This document shows positions 24,819 to 37,992 of a stretch of 64,000 nt of DNA, in pieces (the first letter of the stretch is position 1; the number at the start of each line of letters is the position of its first letter). The notes beneath the pieces are model-generated. The model was given only the letters and a program-made list of their open reading frames with translations. It was not told the DNA's origin and did not search any database. Both the position numbers and the translations under genes were made by a program. The DNA is from Cubamyces lactineus. Taxonomy: Eukaryota > Basidiomycota > Agaricomycetes > Polyporales > Polyporaceae. The stretch lies in contig JACDTU010000024.1 of assembly GCA_022376465.1 (NCBI GenBank), positions 310,001 through 374,000 on the forward strand, in the 5' to 3' direction.

Positions 24819-27492
24819 ATGTCTGACACTCGCGGAACAGGCACCACTCTTTCTGACAACAGCCGTAGTGACCTTGTCGAGAAGTCGGACGACAGCGCAC
24901 CGGTCACATTGCCCAATTTTTCACCCCCAGATGGTGGTCGCAATGCATGGCTCACTGTAGCTGGCGCGTAGGTACTTCCACTTGTATCCCTCATACGCTC
25001 ACACTCATTGCGCTCACAGGTGGATGGTACAATTCTCGACATTCGGGTGAGTAGATTCGGCGTCGAAAGCATTGCTCCTTCTGGACCAGCCGCTTCCGCA
25101 TTCGTGGATACTGCTCGGGGTGGTAAGCGAGCGCGAGTTTATACGATAGATCAAGTCAATTCGGCCGTACAAGACAATCTTTGGCTTCACTGCATCTCAT
25201 GAGACGCTAACATGCATTTATGGCAGATACTTGAATGCATTTGGGGTCTACCAAGGTATGCGTGGCGCGTAGTCTCTGATTGGGCCCCAATCCTCATACT
25301 ACAGTCGGTCAGATTTCTACACCCGCGACTTCCTCTCGAATTCGTCACCTTCCGACATCAGGTGCGCCTTGTAGGAAGGCGAATGCAAGCCAACGCTGAC
25401 GTCTCATGCATTCCACTAGTTGGATAGGCAGTGTCCAGCTGTTCTTGATGTATGCACCCGCCGTCTTCGTCGGGAGCGCCTTCGATTCAGGATACTTGTG
25501 AGTGGCCTATTCAAAGTTTGAGAGGATTTTGTTTGAACGCAAACATAGTCACCACGTTCAGACTTGTGGCTCCATCCTACTCGTCTTCTCCATCTTTATG
25601 CTGTCTCTGGTCCAGCAGAACCAATACTACCAAGTCTTCCTCGCACAAGGCCTCGGAATTGGCCTTGGCGTCGGTCTCCTTTTCCTCCCCTCTCTCAGCA
25701 TAGTTTCACATCACTTTCGCCGTCGTCGTGCCCTAGCCACCGGGCTCGTCGTGAGTGGCGCATCATCAGGCGGGCTGGTCTTCCCTATCCTGTTGAACCA
25801 CCTCTTCGCGAACGCCAAGGTCGGCTTTGCGAACGGCGTGCGTGTCAGCGGCGGGATCATTGCCTTGCTCTTGATTATTGCCAGCTGTATCATGCGCACG
25901 CGCCTCCCGCCGAAGAAGAGACGTGCGGTATTCACTCGCGACGGACTACTTCATATTGCGGGCGACGGGGCGTACACATCGTCAATCGCTGGGTATGCGG
26001 TTTGCGTCATCATTGCGCGCCGGGTGCTGAAAACAGCCTCATAGAGCGTTTTGCACAAACCTCGGCCTCTTCGTCCCGTGTGAGTGTGGTGTCTGCGATT
26101 ATCTTCGATTGAAAGAGCTGACATGACCAGAGCTAGTCTTCTATCTCCAGCTCTTCGCCGCCGACTACAATGTCTCGCCGGCAATCACAACGTACATCGT
26201 ACGTGGCTAATTCCTTCTCCCGTGCGCTGCCGCTGCTGCATCTCAATGTGCACAAACTCCTCTTTCAGCTCGCGATCCTCAATGCGGGCAGCACTCTCGG
26301 CCGGATCCTGCCAGTGGCGCTCGCGGACAGAGTGGGGGTGTACAACATGCTCCTCCCCGCGATCCTCGCCTCCGCCGTGCTCCTCTTCTCATTGTTCGCC
26401 GCGACGGATACCGCAGGCGTGGTCACTGTTGCCGCGCTCTTTGGATTCTCATCTGGTGCATGTGCGTGACATCCCACACTAGGAGTTCTTCGTGGAGGAT
26501 TTGACCTGACGTTTTCCTCATGTGGAACCGACGGCTACGTCTGGCTTCTCCTGCGCACTCGCGACCCTGCCTACATAGACGTATCGCTTATCCCTCCCCT
26601 TCTCGGAACGCTCTGCACGGACGTTAGCGAACTTGGGTGAGCGCATTCCCTTTCTCCTCCGCGGCGTTCCAGCGCGAGCGCGCCTTGGCTTATTGACATC
26701 GAATGGTGAACGCTAATTATTGGCATTTTCTCTTGCGCCGCCATCATCCCACATCACGCATGCTGGCTTCCCGCCGTTCCTTCATTTCCGCGACTCCTGA
26801 CGATCACTGCATGGTCACTTGGCGGCGTTCGTTACGTTCGTACGCTCGCATGTCCGCACGCTCCAAACCTACGTCGCCGACCGGCACCCGTCGCGCACGC
26901 CCGACCCATGTGCGCGGATGCAACGTATGGGAAGCCTTCGGATGGGCCTCGCGTTCTCGCTCGTGGGCACATCCATGCTCGTCGGCACACCGATCTTCGG
27001 TGCGCTGCTCGATACGGAGGGCGGCGCCGGTCGCACGCTCGTCTGGTGGAAGGCAATTGTCTTCGCCGGGGTACGTCCTCTTTCCGTTGTCTTCCCGCTT
27101 TCTCCGTGCCGCCCGTGCGGTGCTTCCAGTTCTCTTCGTCGAGCTCAGCGTGGTCGGTCTATTCTGGGCCACCCCAGCTGTGTCTGATCAAGCGGGTCGA
27201 GGGAGCGGAGGAGTGAGCTTGGCAGCTGACCGGCGCGTGCGACGAGGGGTGCCTTTCCGCTCAGCCCGATCTCTGTGTGTGTGTTCTTCCTCGCCCTGAC
27301 GGTTCTGCGTATTACATACGGCAGGTCTGCATCGTGGCCGGGTTCGCGTTCATGGCGCTCTCGTGGACGCTCTTTGAGCGGAGGCGGACGAGGACGAAGA
27401 GCTCAAGAAGCGGAAGCGCGCTTGGGGCGCAGAGGCTCAGCGGTGGCACTGGCGGCGGAGCCACGGCGGCCATGGCTCATGCGCACGTCTAG
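24819..27492 (+). CDS. MFS transporter, monocarboxylate-porter (MCT) type
   Basis: The start is MSDTRGTGTTLSDNS (ATG 24819). The cytosolic N-terminus leads into the family signature PPDGGRNAWLTVAGA|WMVQFSTFG|YLNAFGVYQ, then ISWIGSVQLFLMYAPAVFVG, LAQGLGIGLGVGLLFLPSLS, HHFRRRRALATGLVVSGASS (near 25700-25770, the loop 4-5 motif), AAITTYI-like and LAILNAGSTLGRILPVALAD, SGA|YVSLIPPLLGTLCTDVSEL, RMGLAFSLVGTSMLVGTPIF and a final helix. It ends after AAMAHAHV at 27492. Twelve helices are expected. Homologues move monocarboxylates, riboflavin or secondary metabolites across membranes. Its position 8 kb from the PKS makes a product exporter possible but unproven. One intron (about 26639-26930) is far longer than the others. 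Confidence 0.88.
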
Positions 27493-28080
27493 AATGACCT
27501 ACCTGGCCCGCGCGGGAGGGAGGGGGCCCTTCGATCTGGTGCGGTTTCTGCGTAGATGGCGCTGCGGCGTCTTGCGGGAAGAAGGAAAGGTCGGGCAAAA
27601 GCCTAGGACGTGTGCGAAGGACAGATAAAGTTGCCGAGCGGGGGAGACATCGGGCTCTTCGTACAGTGGATCGGGAAGGATGGAATAGGACAGCATACTG
27701 CTGCCTTCGTGGCTCAGCACAGGCCCATTCGTTAGTTACATTATCAGTCGGTTGATACCAGACCAATCCAGATGCTGTATTGTCCATAGATCGCAACCGG
27801 ATGTGGCCTATCTATCACAACGTACAAACCGAGAGCATGCAATATCACGATCACGGCACCGTGTCCGATCTGGCAGGAGAGTTGGGGGTGTGGCATATCT
27901 GCTGACCGCGCATCGTACAGTACAGGCAATCCACGATGTAGAACGGGAGCGTCTGAAGCGAGGCGCGGGGGAACTTCACCCGCGGAGGGGTCGTTGTTCG
28001 GTCGTGTATGATGTCCTAGCAAGTGGCGCACATCGTCCAAACGCTTCTTTCGCGAGAGCAGCGATGAAGCTACGGTGAGC
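27493..28080. other. Convergent intergenic region
   Basis: About 590 nt between the 3' ends of the MFS transporter (plus) and the F-box gene (minus). I see nothing coding. Confidence 0.5.
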
Positions 28081-30382
28081 TCAAGCTTCGGCTTCGGCCA
28101 GAGTGGTCATCGTAGCAGCTTCGGGTTGGGACTGCGCGGGGGCGGCGGTCGAGGATGGCGTCTCGACTTTGCTGACGACGAACGGACCCTCTATAGGGAC
28201 GGTGTGGATGCTTTCCGTGATGTGCCGCCAGGAACCGACGAGGTTCTCGCCCGCGACGATGTACCCGCGGAAGACGTAGGGCTGGAGCCGGGATGGGAAG
28301 GGACTGACGAAGTCAGGCGCGGGCGCTGGAAGACGTAAGAGAACGATGAGGCCGTCCCATGCACGGACGCGTCCGTAGATGCGATAGTCTCCCCACGACA
28401 GAGCATGCTGTCGAGGCGTCTGTAGAAACGAGTGTAAGGGGCGAGTTGAGGAATAGGTGAATGTGTGGAGAAGGACGTACATGGCCGGTGATGATGATAT
28501 CGCAGATGCCGGTACAGACACGAGGGACATCGGTTGTGGTCGTGCTCTCGTTGTCGACTTCGCGTTCGACGTGATCAATGAACTCGTCCACGTCCATCCC
28601 GATGGTGTCTCGGGCGAGCTCCCGCGCTTGCTCTGGGGATAGGTCTATGTCTTCGCTCTGGTCCGAGTCGTAGTCCGACATCTGTTCATCCTTGAGGCTG
28701 GCGACATCCTGCAGGCGTTCCTGCTCGTCGCGCCATCTTGCCTCGGTGCACATCCGGCACGTATCCTCGTTGTGCGAGTTCTCCTTGCCTTCCACATATG
28801 TTTCGTACACCCAGCTGTCCTTGCCGTGCCGCATAATCAGCTTCCCGTCGCGCTGCGTCATGGCGTAGGCCTGTGGAAACCCGCGCGGCAGATAGGCGTT
28901 CATGATGCCCTCGTCGAGCGGGTCTGGCTTGGGGGCAGTGAATGGGAGCGGAGTCGCGGGACTAATGCAGTAGTGTTCGCGGAGCGTGAAGAAGAGCGGA
29001 TACTCGGTAATATGAGGTGCATCCGGGTTCGAGAGGACCTCGTCGAACTCGCTCGCGCGGATCGCGTGTTCGTACTCGTCACCGCGAGGGTCCTACGGCT
29101 TCCGGTAAGTATGGGCGGGAGTGCACCGACGAGCAAGAGGGGACGCACCAACGAGCGACCTCCCCAAGACCCTGTGAGACTCCCGTAGGTGTATGGCACC
29201 CCGTGCGACCGAGGTCGAGCCCATGGATTGTAGCATCCTCTCCACCGCTCCCAATCATCGTCGTGCGCCGTACTCGCGCGTACTAAACCGCGCCGCAATA
29301 AGCAATTGTCCTCGCGCGTGTGGCTGTCCTGCGGTAAACGGTCCTGCCAATCCCAATCGATGCAGAGAGGGAACTTGACAGCACGGTGGAGCGCGAACTC
29401 GAGATACTCGGCGCGCGTAGGGCCGCGTTCACCAAGACGAATGGCCTCTTCGCGGTCGTCTGGTACGGGTTGGTTGATCTCGACAGGACAATGGTGCTCT
29501 TGGAAGGTGACGTAAAGCAATTTGGCGACGAGTCCTATAGGAGGCTCTACGAGCGTGATGCTGCAGCCGTAGTGGAGGAGATGATGCTGGCAGAGGTCGG
29601 GGTCGCGGTAGACGGGGTAGTAGCCATGAGGGGTGATGGTCGAGTGTTCGCGGTACATGTCAGGGTGGCCTGGGAGTGGTAGACGGGCATGATTGTCGGG
29701 GGCGAGGAAGGGAGGATAGCGGAAACTGTAGAGGGCGTAGGGGCGAAAGAGCGCCATGAGAACCGCGCGCTCTTCCGCAGTCTTGGAAGCGAGGCGCTCT
29801 GCGTTTGTGGTTTGGACGAGATGGGTTGGGAGGAAAGAGTAGGGACGGACCTTCAGATAAGGTGTACCAGTATAACCACAGGGCGAGAGAGTTTGTGATG
29901 TCTTCGGTGGGCCAGCCTGTACTCCTCTCCTCCCAAAGGTAATTGTAGATGTAGCTCTCGACGTAGTCGTGCAGGCGCACATGCTCGAGGTGGACCGCGT
30001 TCTTGCCATCGTTCTCGAGACAGAGAGTGAACGCGCGCCAGAGGTCGTGAAGAAGGGTGGGAGAGTCAATGTCACCGCGACGGATGTTGTTGAGAGCGAT
30101 AGAGTACGCGACGAGTTGATAGGCGAGACCAGCGGAGTACATGGCATCTTGGGGGAGACGTCGGCGAGCGGCGCGACAGTCAAACCGAGCACAGAAGATG
30201 CGAGCGTAGAGATGTGCGTTGTGTGTGACGGAGAGGACACTGTAGAGGTAGCGACATGTGCTGGATAGGGACAGGAGATCGCGAGGAGAGTTGAGGGGGT
30301 CAAAAGAAGCCAAATCCTCTGCGACGCCCTCGAGAACGTTGAACGGGAGAGCGCAGAAGTGGGAGCCCGAGACGGGGTACAT
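28081..30382 (-). CDS. F-box protein
   Basis: I start at MYPVSGSHFCALPFNVLE (ATG 30380-30382), directly before an F-box-like segment: LPFNVLEGVAEDLASFDP...DLLSLSSTCRYLYSVL...HLYARIFCARFD. The rest, about 550 residues, reads leftward through several exons. One intron near 29840-29880 joins LSE to RLASKTAEERAVLMALFRPY; another break lies near 29100-29200. Later segments include LPRGFPQAYAMTQRDGKLIM, an acidic Asp/Ser stretch (YDSDQSEDIDLSPEQAREL), CDIIITG and, after a last intron, WGDYRIYGRVRAWDGLIVLL. It ends at TGA 28081-28083. F-box proteins are substrate receptors of SCF ubiquitin ligases, docking on Skp1; the C-terminal part presumably binds the target. Large F-box families without known targets are common in mushrooms. 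Confidence 0.78.
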
Positions 30383-33300
30383 ATGGGAGAGGAGAGGAGA
30401 AGGAGGAGGAGGAGGGGGAGTCGGAGTTGGCCATGGCGCGAAGCAGGCGGTGTTTAAGAGAGGGAGGAGGGAGAGAAGAACTGCGCTGAGCACCGTCAGT
30501 ACGAAACGAAACGAAACGAAGAGAGATATCGGAGTCGGAGTTGCACAAACACTCTCTCGTCCGTTCGGACACGCCCTCCCTCCTCCCTCGTTCTCCCCCC
30601 GGCCTGGCCTTCCGACGCAGGCAATTGCTCGCACCAAGCACCCCCCGCGGCCCCGTACGCACCGCCGGGCGTGGACTGGGAATAAGGCGGAGGAAAGTGC
30701 TGGATGGAGGAGGAGGACAATGTCTCCCTCGCCCGCTTACGGCACATTTTGATCGGCGAACTACACTACCTGCCCGATTTGGAAGGACGGGCGATAGTTA
30801 CCAGAGTGCGGCCTCTCTCCTGCTCTCTTCCTCCTCCTCCGCCGGCTCCCAGTCCTCCCACTTCCCTCCCCCGCCCGAGCCGACCTCCCCCTCCAAGTCC
30901 CCGTGCTCGTTTTGGGTGCTGCACCATTCGCGGGAGCAATCTACCGTCCGATCTCCATTTCCCCTTTTCCGCCCGCACTCGCATCCGACTCCCTTCCTCG
31001 CTAATCTCCCTTTCCCTGCAAGCCCATCAGCCACAGCCCGAAACATGGCCACTTCCCGGGCCTTCCTCTCGGCAGCGCTCTCTTCTTCTCCTCGCTCAGC
31101 ACCTGCTTTTTCGCTATATCCTAATGTGCCTGGCCTCTTCTGCCATCTCCGCCCGCACTCCACGCCCACCTCTCTCGTATCATCGCTCTAGTATGCGTCC
31201 CACCGGTTCTATTTTCTCTCTGAGACATGCCTTTGTCGCGCCTCCGCCCTGGTCGTCCGCCTATACCTACAATTGTTCACCCATGACAGCTGTTCCGTAT
31301 GTTTGCCCGAAATGGCTATGCCGTCACTTTCGCGTTCGTAAATATCCATTTCCCACCCTCTTTGTCAATCACTCCCACAGCCGTAATCAACCTTCGACTC
31401 CCCGTATTTCTACTCCGGATATGACCGCCCAACCCACCCCTCTTGGCTTGTCGGTCAGCCACACAATATTTCTTCCTCTCTGCCGACGACTACTACGCCG
31501 CTTACGTGCATCTGAACCACTCGTTACCGGTAGGCAGCTCTCCTTTCCAGGGCCGCCTATCGCCTGAACGCCTCTCCTTCACAGACTCCCGCCACTGACG
31601 TAGATTTTTGGCCGCCGTTTACGATCGGTAGACGGCATCTCTGACAAACTGACTTGTTCCCTGTCAGGTACCTGCGCTCTCCTGCCGTACACCAATCTCT
31701 TATAACACTTCTTCAGAGCTCGAGCAGCCCAATTTACGGCACTCAACGCCCATAATCATCCTGCACCCTGCGCTGCGCCTTCTCAGCCCTGTCACCGATC
31801 CACCAAGAGAACCTCAGGGCTGAGAACTGCTCCACGCCGGTCTCACCCCCGACTCTCGCCCCTGACGAGAGGCATCACAGGCTGCGCTGCGTTCATGTAG
31901 CGAGGACGCTTCTAGCCGTGTCCGGGTCCTATCGCTGTCTCGACCTTACGACCTGCTGTTTCGCAAGAAGGCGGTTTATTCTGGCTCGAGGTCAGATGGA
32001 TAGTCCCATGCCGCAAGAAGTGCAAGATTTTTACGGCCGGGGAGGAGACAGTCGGATGGGGAGCCCTCAGCATCGTCTTCTAGGTTGGTTTCTCCCGGCC
32101 ACGCTCTCTAGCAAAGCGGCTGCGACCCGTCTTGTCAGACGGTGTCCGACAAGATTCGAGTGTCATACGTACACGCATTCTCTCGTCCCTGCATGAGACA
32201 GGCCGAAGCCAGAATAGTACGGTAGCAGGCGCAGAGGCGCATCTCCATATGCTATGCCCGTGTGCGATACTTCCGGGATCCCACCGTTTTCCGCGCAGGA
32301 AGCACATAGAGTGCGCCTCCCGCGCTGGTTGTGGCCCGGTATGAAAGACCTTCCAAAACGATTCATGGGCGACGTAAAAACACAGCTTCGAGAGGCGATC
32401 GAGATTGTCGGGTTCCAATCTCCGTCAGAGTTTTCCTTCGCCTGCAGTGTAGGCGAGATACTGGCCATGCACACGGTCCATGCTACCCCACCTGCGGGCC
32501 GGGCCCGTGCGCCTCGCCCAACACCAGTACGAGACGTTATGCAGACCAGATAATTGGAACCCTAGGTCAGTGGCGCTATCATGCTCCGGCCTATCTCTTG
32601 GCGCGCAGCTTGGGAGGATCGCGAGCCAGTCCGGTAGCCACGACGGAGCGCCCTATGAACCCTGACCGCTCTGAGCAATAGGCACTTGGATGGCCGTCCT
32701 GGATCGTGATGTTCGGCGAACAGTGTGGACGGGTGCGCGTTCGCGCCGCGTTCCTGGTCCTCTTGTCCTGCTCCCGCCACTCCCTCCCCATCCCAGCTAC
32801 GAGACAGGCAGAAACCAAGACTCGTTCGGGGCCTGCACCGCTTTTTACGTGCGTCCGCGCTTCGTGGTGGGCGTGTGCGGGTGACGCGACCCTGCCCATT
32901 ACGCGGACATGGGTACTCCAGCTCGGCGCTGACGCTGATTGTGCGTTTGGAAAGGGGGCATCGTTCGCCGGAATTGCATCTTCTGCAACTTTACGAACTT
33001 TTCTCTCTCCTCGCGTAAGTCAGTGTGGATACCGACAGCGTGGCGCCGTCCGGCTCGAGCGCACACCGCCGATGATAGGTAAGCGGTGAACGGATGTCCC
33101 TTTCTCGCCGGACTATTGTCTTAACGGGCATGGATTGCTTCCGGCAGGTTCTAAACGAGGCGCGCGGCTGCGGGTGTCGAGAGCCTGTCGAACGCCTGCC
33201 TAGCCGCAAGGTGCGCTATCAGACCGTGATTGAGGACGCAAGGACGATACACGCGCGCGAGCACCTCTTCCGCCACTGGCACCTGCAGCGTTGACCTAAG

Positions 33301-36218
33301 CGAGCTTGCGCTCAAGTCGTGCGGATGACGCGTTGAGTCCAGGCCTCTCAGTGCGTGTCACTTTCTTCCGTATTTCTTCCGCGGCGGAGTTTGTGCGTCT
33401 GCGCCCGTGCCGGACGCGTCGACGCGCGAAGATCAGGAGATTTAGGACACGGTCATGTGATCGTGTGCGTTCTGTCCCAAACAGGACGCCATCGCCCAAT
33501 CACTCCTCTCGATATAGCAACGGTCCAAGGGTCTCCCCCCGGGCCAGTCCGGTCAGGTACTCTACCTCCCCCACACAGGGCTGCATTCTCTTCTCAGATG
33601 ACCAGGTGCGCTGACCTCACCGGAACCCTCGCCTTTCCCCGCATTCTCGCGTCGTAATGCTCGTCACTGGCCAAAGGGTGGCGTCGAATACAACTCCGAG
33701 AACCGCGCAGGACGTGTAGAAGGGATACGGGGATGTCGCGTCTCCTGAGCGTGTATCGTGCTGGTTTTGAAATTCAGCCCTCTCTCTCGTTACGATGAGT
33801 CCAGACGATTCCGCGCAGGGAGCTCGCTGATAGGTTGTATTGGGGCGTCCGATGATACCGAAGCCGCGTTTTGGGGGTCTCCCCTTCATCCCGTCCGTCA
33901 CGCGACGTCTCTCCGCTGACATTTCGCAACAATTAGGACAACGTGCAGGCTCGTGCCCGTCCGTACGCGATCATCTTGGGAACCCATTGCCATGTCGGAC
34001 CAGAACACGCCCACACGAACAAACACGGCCAAACATTGGTTGCAACAGCAGCCGCGGCGAGGACCATGCGGTGGCGCAAGCCGTTTGTCTCTTCCTTTGT
34101 CCTCGTACAGCCCCTCGCTGTTCTCTTTCACCCTTTGGACCTCTGCGACTTGTCTCTTGGACCACTCTTTGAGCTCTTTGACCACAGCGGAAACGGATGT
34201 GCCGCGCGAAGCAGCCTGATTGACTCGCCCGTTGGAATGAGGCTTGGACTCTCGGCAATAGACCGCAAGCATCAGATGAAGAAGCGCATTGTGCAACTCA
34301 GCGACTCCGCCCCTTTTCTCGGCGGCCTGAGCGCAACCTACGGCACCGCTCGACTATCCATCCGCACCCTCCACGAGGGTGCAAGACACCCAGAGCAACG
34401 AGTCCCATTGTTCTTTATCTGATGACAAAGTGATGCGGTGCTCTCCTTGGGCCTGCGGAGTCTAAACCTTGGTAGCTCTCGCGTACTTAAGTCCCCCATC
34501 CTCTCGTCCTATCTCTCTCCCAGACCTATCGGATCCCCTCCAAGTACGTCCCCGTCCCCGTCCTCTTTCCCCTACTCATCGCTGACCTCCCCCGCCAGTG
34601 CCAGGAGAAAGTGGCACTTCGCCATCACCCAGCTGCCTGAGACCTGCACGAGCACCTTTGCCGGCACACCCTCAGAGCATCCGGTATGGCGAACAAAAAA
34701 GCTTGGGTCGGCTTCGCAGACAGTGCGTAGTTAAGCGTGCGTCCAGCGATTCAAGACGTCGGTGAAGATCAACAGGGCGACGTGACGCCGGCGCCGAAGA
34801 AGAGAGCCCCAAACGGGCGGCGACCAGCAAGTGCGCATGGCAGAGGGGCGGCTGGCTGGAAGGATCCCGGAGCGATGGCGCAGGCCTTCTCGCGGCCTCC
34901 GGGGTGAGTACTCGTCGCCGACCGAGGTCGATGGCGAGGAAACCAACGTGCGCCACATCGATCTTTGTGCGAGCGAGCTTGGTGAGTTCTCCCGTTGACT
35001 GTTGCTACCACGAGCCAAGGCTAATCCTAGCTTCTCGAAGCTGTCGATTGTAGCAGGAACTATCGATCTCTGGTTGGTGAGTTGGTCGTTCAGGTCCTCT
35101 TCTCTGCTTCTTCCGTGGCGATCTATTCCCCGATTGCGCGCCTTGCGTTCGCAGCCCTCAACCTCTGCGTGACACAACAGATTCTGTGCCAAGTATATAC
35201 TTCGTATATTCTGCGCCGTGTTCAGGTCTTGAATAGCCGTCGTCAGTAGTGGTAGAGAGTATCGTCTTGGATGTCGGCGTACTTAGTCTCAATACATGCA
35301 TTTGATATGCTGGATTACTGCGGCTATGGCCTTACGCAGTCAGCTATCGTTAGACTTTTGGTGGCTGTCTCTTCCTGTGTCACCTGAGAGTGTCTTCGAA
35401 GAGGCTTAACCGGAAGCTTGCCACCAAACGAGCAGCGTCTCCGAGGCCAATGCCATAACATGGGCGCTTAGATCGTAGTGGCACGGCGCCACAGGCCGGC
35501 CGTGTTGAACGATTCGCGAGTCATGACTCGGACCCCTGCTCGTTCACCACCACTTTGGCGTGCCATCTGCACGATAATTGTGCGTCTAAAAACATGAGCT
35601 ATGTGTTGCTGTGGTATATATGATACAGGTCAGATACTTCAAATCCTCACGATGGGAGTCTTGCTAGAATCGCCTCCGCTCCCATTGGTATGGGCCGCGT
35701 CAGGCTGTCACACAGGGCGGACATGAACATTAACTCGCCAGAGTGTACGCGAATTGTTGGAAGTTGGAACGACGACAATGGGTACACCTCACACGATAGT
35801 ATTTTGTGGAATACTGAGAGGACTGCATTCCATATACTGCGATTGAGATTCCCTCCCCGGAATGCTCGTTTCCCAGACTGGTATGTGCCAACATTCCAAG
35901 CACATAACGACGCAACATCCGCTCCAACTTACATTCTTCTTCATTCTCTCTCAGTTCCGATGTGTGTACACTATGGAGGCGTTTTTTGAAACCGTAATAC
36001 TTCCAATCGGGCGTGGTAACGTCGTTGACACAGGGAGGTCTCGTCTACTGGATGCCACTCCATCTCCTTGCATGCTCTTTATATCGAAGGTATTGGCCGC
36101 AAGACCCATGACGCAATTTCGGTTCGCCGCAGACGGCTGCTCCTGGACTATTGAGGTCATTACGGTCTGGAGGAACGACACCTCTCGTTCTGCATACGAG
36201 GGTGCTGCCCTGGCTCGA
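30383..36218. other. Gene-poor 5.8-kb interval
   Basis: The first 1.5 kb is strongly strand-biased: pyrimidine-rich on the plus strand from about 30550 to 31900. It creates long but low-complexity frames (for example 30704-31567). From 32 to 36 kb there are only short frames. A stretch at 34560-35010 has protein-like pieces (RKWHFAITQLPETCTS near 34610 and KKRAPNGRRPASAHGRG near 34800, followed by a good donor near 34900), but I cannot join them into a gene. I call no gene here. Confidence 0.4.
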
Positions 36219-36226
36219 TATATATA
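36219..36226 (+). promoter_or_regulatory. TATA element of the AA9 gene
   Basis: TATATATA lies 65-72 nt upstream of the LPMO start codon, a normal distance for a fungal core promoter. Confidence 0.6.
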
Positions 36227-36290
36227 CTCACAGAAATCCATGCCAGAGTGAATCGCTATTGCTGCTCGACCCCGCTCACATCGGCCAGCT

Positions 36291-37339
36291 ATGCTCCGCT
36301 CCGTTGTCCTCACTGCGGCGTTCGTCGCCCAAGCTTTCGCTCACTGTGAGTCATCTATTTCCAGCGCTCCTCAAGCTTCGAGCTGTTGCTTAGTACGCCG
36401 GCAGACACCTTCCCCAGTCTCATCATCGATGGCGTGAAGACTGAGCCTTGGGTCAACGTTCGCATGACGAACAATCACTACGACAGAGCTCCCGTAAGTA
36501 ACTCGTTGAGTCATCTGAGTGCATGTAGATAGCTCAAGCATCTGGTAGGTGACTAACGTGAACAGCACCGACCTCCGTTGCTACACCTCCAAGACCAACG
36601 CCAACGCAAAGACCATCGAGGTTAATGCCGGTTCGACCATCGGGATCGCGTGCGATCAGACCATCTACCACGCTGGCGTGGTGAACGTTTATATGGCCAA
36701 GTCTCCTGATGGGACTGACGTTGCCGACTGGGACGGTTCCGGAAGCGTCTGGTTCAAGGCATACGAGATCACGGCGAAGACGGATGGCGGCCACAGCATC
36801 ACATTCCCTGCGAAGGGGCTTCCGAGTGTGAACTTCACGCTCCCGGAAAGCCTGCCTAGCGGACAGTACCTCGTTCGGATGGAGGCCATTGCGCTGCACG
36901 ACGCGGAGCAGTATGGTGGAGCGCAGTTCTACGTGAGTTCAGTTACTTCCTCGAGCGCCCTCCACGGTTCTGACGTGACCGTCGCCGATGTAGATCTCGT
37001 GTGGGCAGGTGAACGTCAACGGCGGCGGAGATGGCAAACCTGGTCCTCTGGTACCGATTCCAGGAGTGTACACGGGCTATGTGAGTCGCGAGATGGTACC
37101 CGAGGAATGATCTGACGTGAATGCATTGTTCTGTAGGAGCCCGGCATCCTGATCGATATTAACGTAAGCCATGGATTCACATTTAGTGTTCGAGGGGAGG
37201 ATACTGACGTCGCACTGGCCTTTCTTACTAGTGGCCCATCCCGAAGAATTACACCCAACCTGGTCCCGTAAGTACACGTGAGACGTTCATCAGCACCGAC
37301 GATGCTTACCATGTCCTACAGGCCGTATGGTCGGGCTGA
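36291..37339 (+). CDS. AA9 lytic polysaccharide monooxygenase (secreted, copper-dependent)
   Basis: The signal peptide MLRSVVLTAAFVAQAFA is followed directly by His1 (AFA|HYTF; an intron splits the Tyr codon). His1 is the N-terminal copper 'histidine brace' residue. The second brace His is in CDQTIYHAGVVNVYM and the axial Tyr in YGGAQFY. Cysteines of the core (LRCY, IACDQ, ISCGQ) are present. Spliced order: HYTFPSLIIDGVKTEPWVNV, NNHYDRAP|VTNVNSTDLRCY, ...QFY|ISCGQVNVNGGGDGKPGP...VYTGY|EPGILIDIN|WPIPKNYTQPGP|AVWSG stop (TGA 37337-37339). The length is about 235 residues, the single-domain AA9 size, with no CBM1 or GPI tail. AA9 enzymes cleave cellulose oxidatively outside the cell using H2O2/O2 and an electron donor. 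The regioselectivity (C1/C4) cannot be judged by eye. All introns have GTNNGT donors. Confidence 0.95.
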
Positions 37340-37992
37340 GAATTGCCACCTTGATCTCCGGCGGCTCGTTTTTTTCATCTCCACTTCCCAATGCCCCTCC
37401 TGATACGATTAGTCTGCATCCTCCTCTGCGTTTTAGCACCACTGGGTTTACAGAATGAGACGGACGACCCGGATCCTTCGCTTCGAGTCCCAGCACATGA
37501 GTGCCAGCGTCTGAAGAAGTGGGATGTACGCGCGAGACCAACGGCGCAGGGCAGCGGCGGCATGACTTGCCACCATCATATCCCTCGCATCGCATTGAAG
37601 CCGTCTAGCATGCATCCGATTAGCACGTACTCCCGTCTTCATCCTTGCAGTCGAAACATTTGCAAGTGAACGTCAGATGCACAACAGCAGGTTGTGACGC
37701 AGGGCTTTCTCGTGAGCTGGATCCAAAGCACTCACAAACGCCATCATTGCTCCGCTTGACGCGCCTTCGCAGCATAGGAGGAATATGATGCGGGGTCGGA
37801 CATCGGCACTAGAACTCCATCCCAGGAACTGGCAAGGTCGAAGAAGCCGGGGCTAGGTAGTATTCGCAGTTGTTATCACGCATGCCGAGAACAATGATTC
37901 CAATATTTGGACGTCTACAGTACAATCTCGCGGGGAGTGTCCAAGGGTGATTCTAAGTCATGCATGGCCCGGAGTGGGACCAATGAATGAAG
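37340..37992. other. Convergent intergenic region
   Basis: About 650 nt between the stops of the AA9 gene (plus) and the Spo7 gene (minus). I see nothing coding. Confidence 0.5.

Noticed and set aside
30704..31567. 287-codon plus-strand ORF
   Set aside because: Low-complexity Ser/Pro/Arg product from a pyrimidine-rich tract; no domain, no splice logic.
34560..35010. Protein-like fragments with a donor site
   Set aside because: Could not be connected to a start, stop or domain on either side; kept only as a remark in the gene-poor interval.
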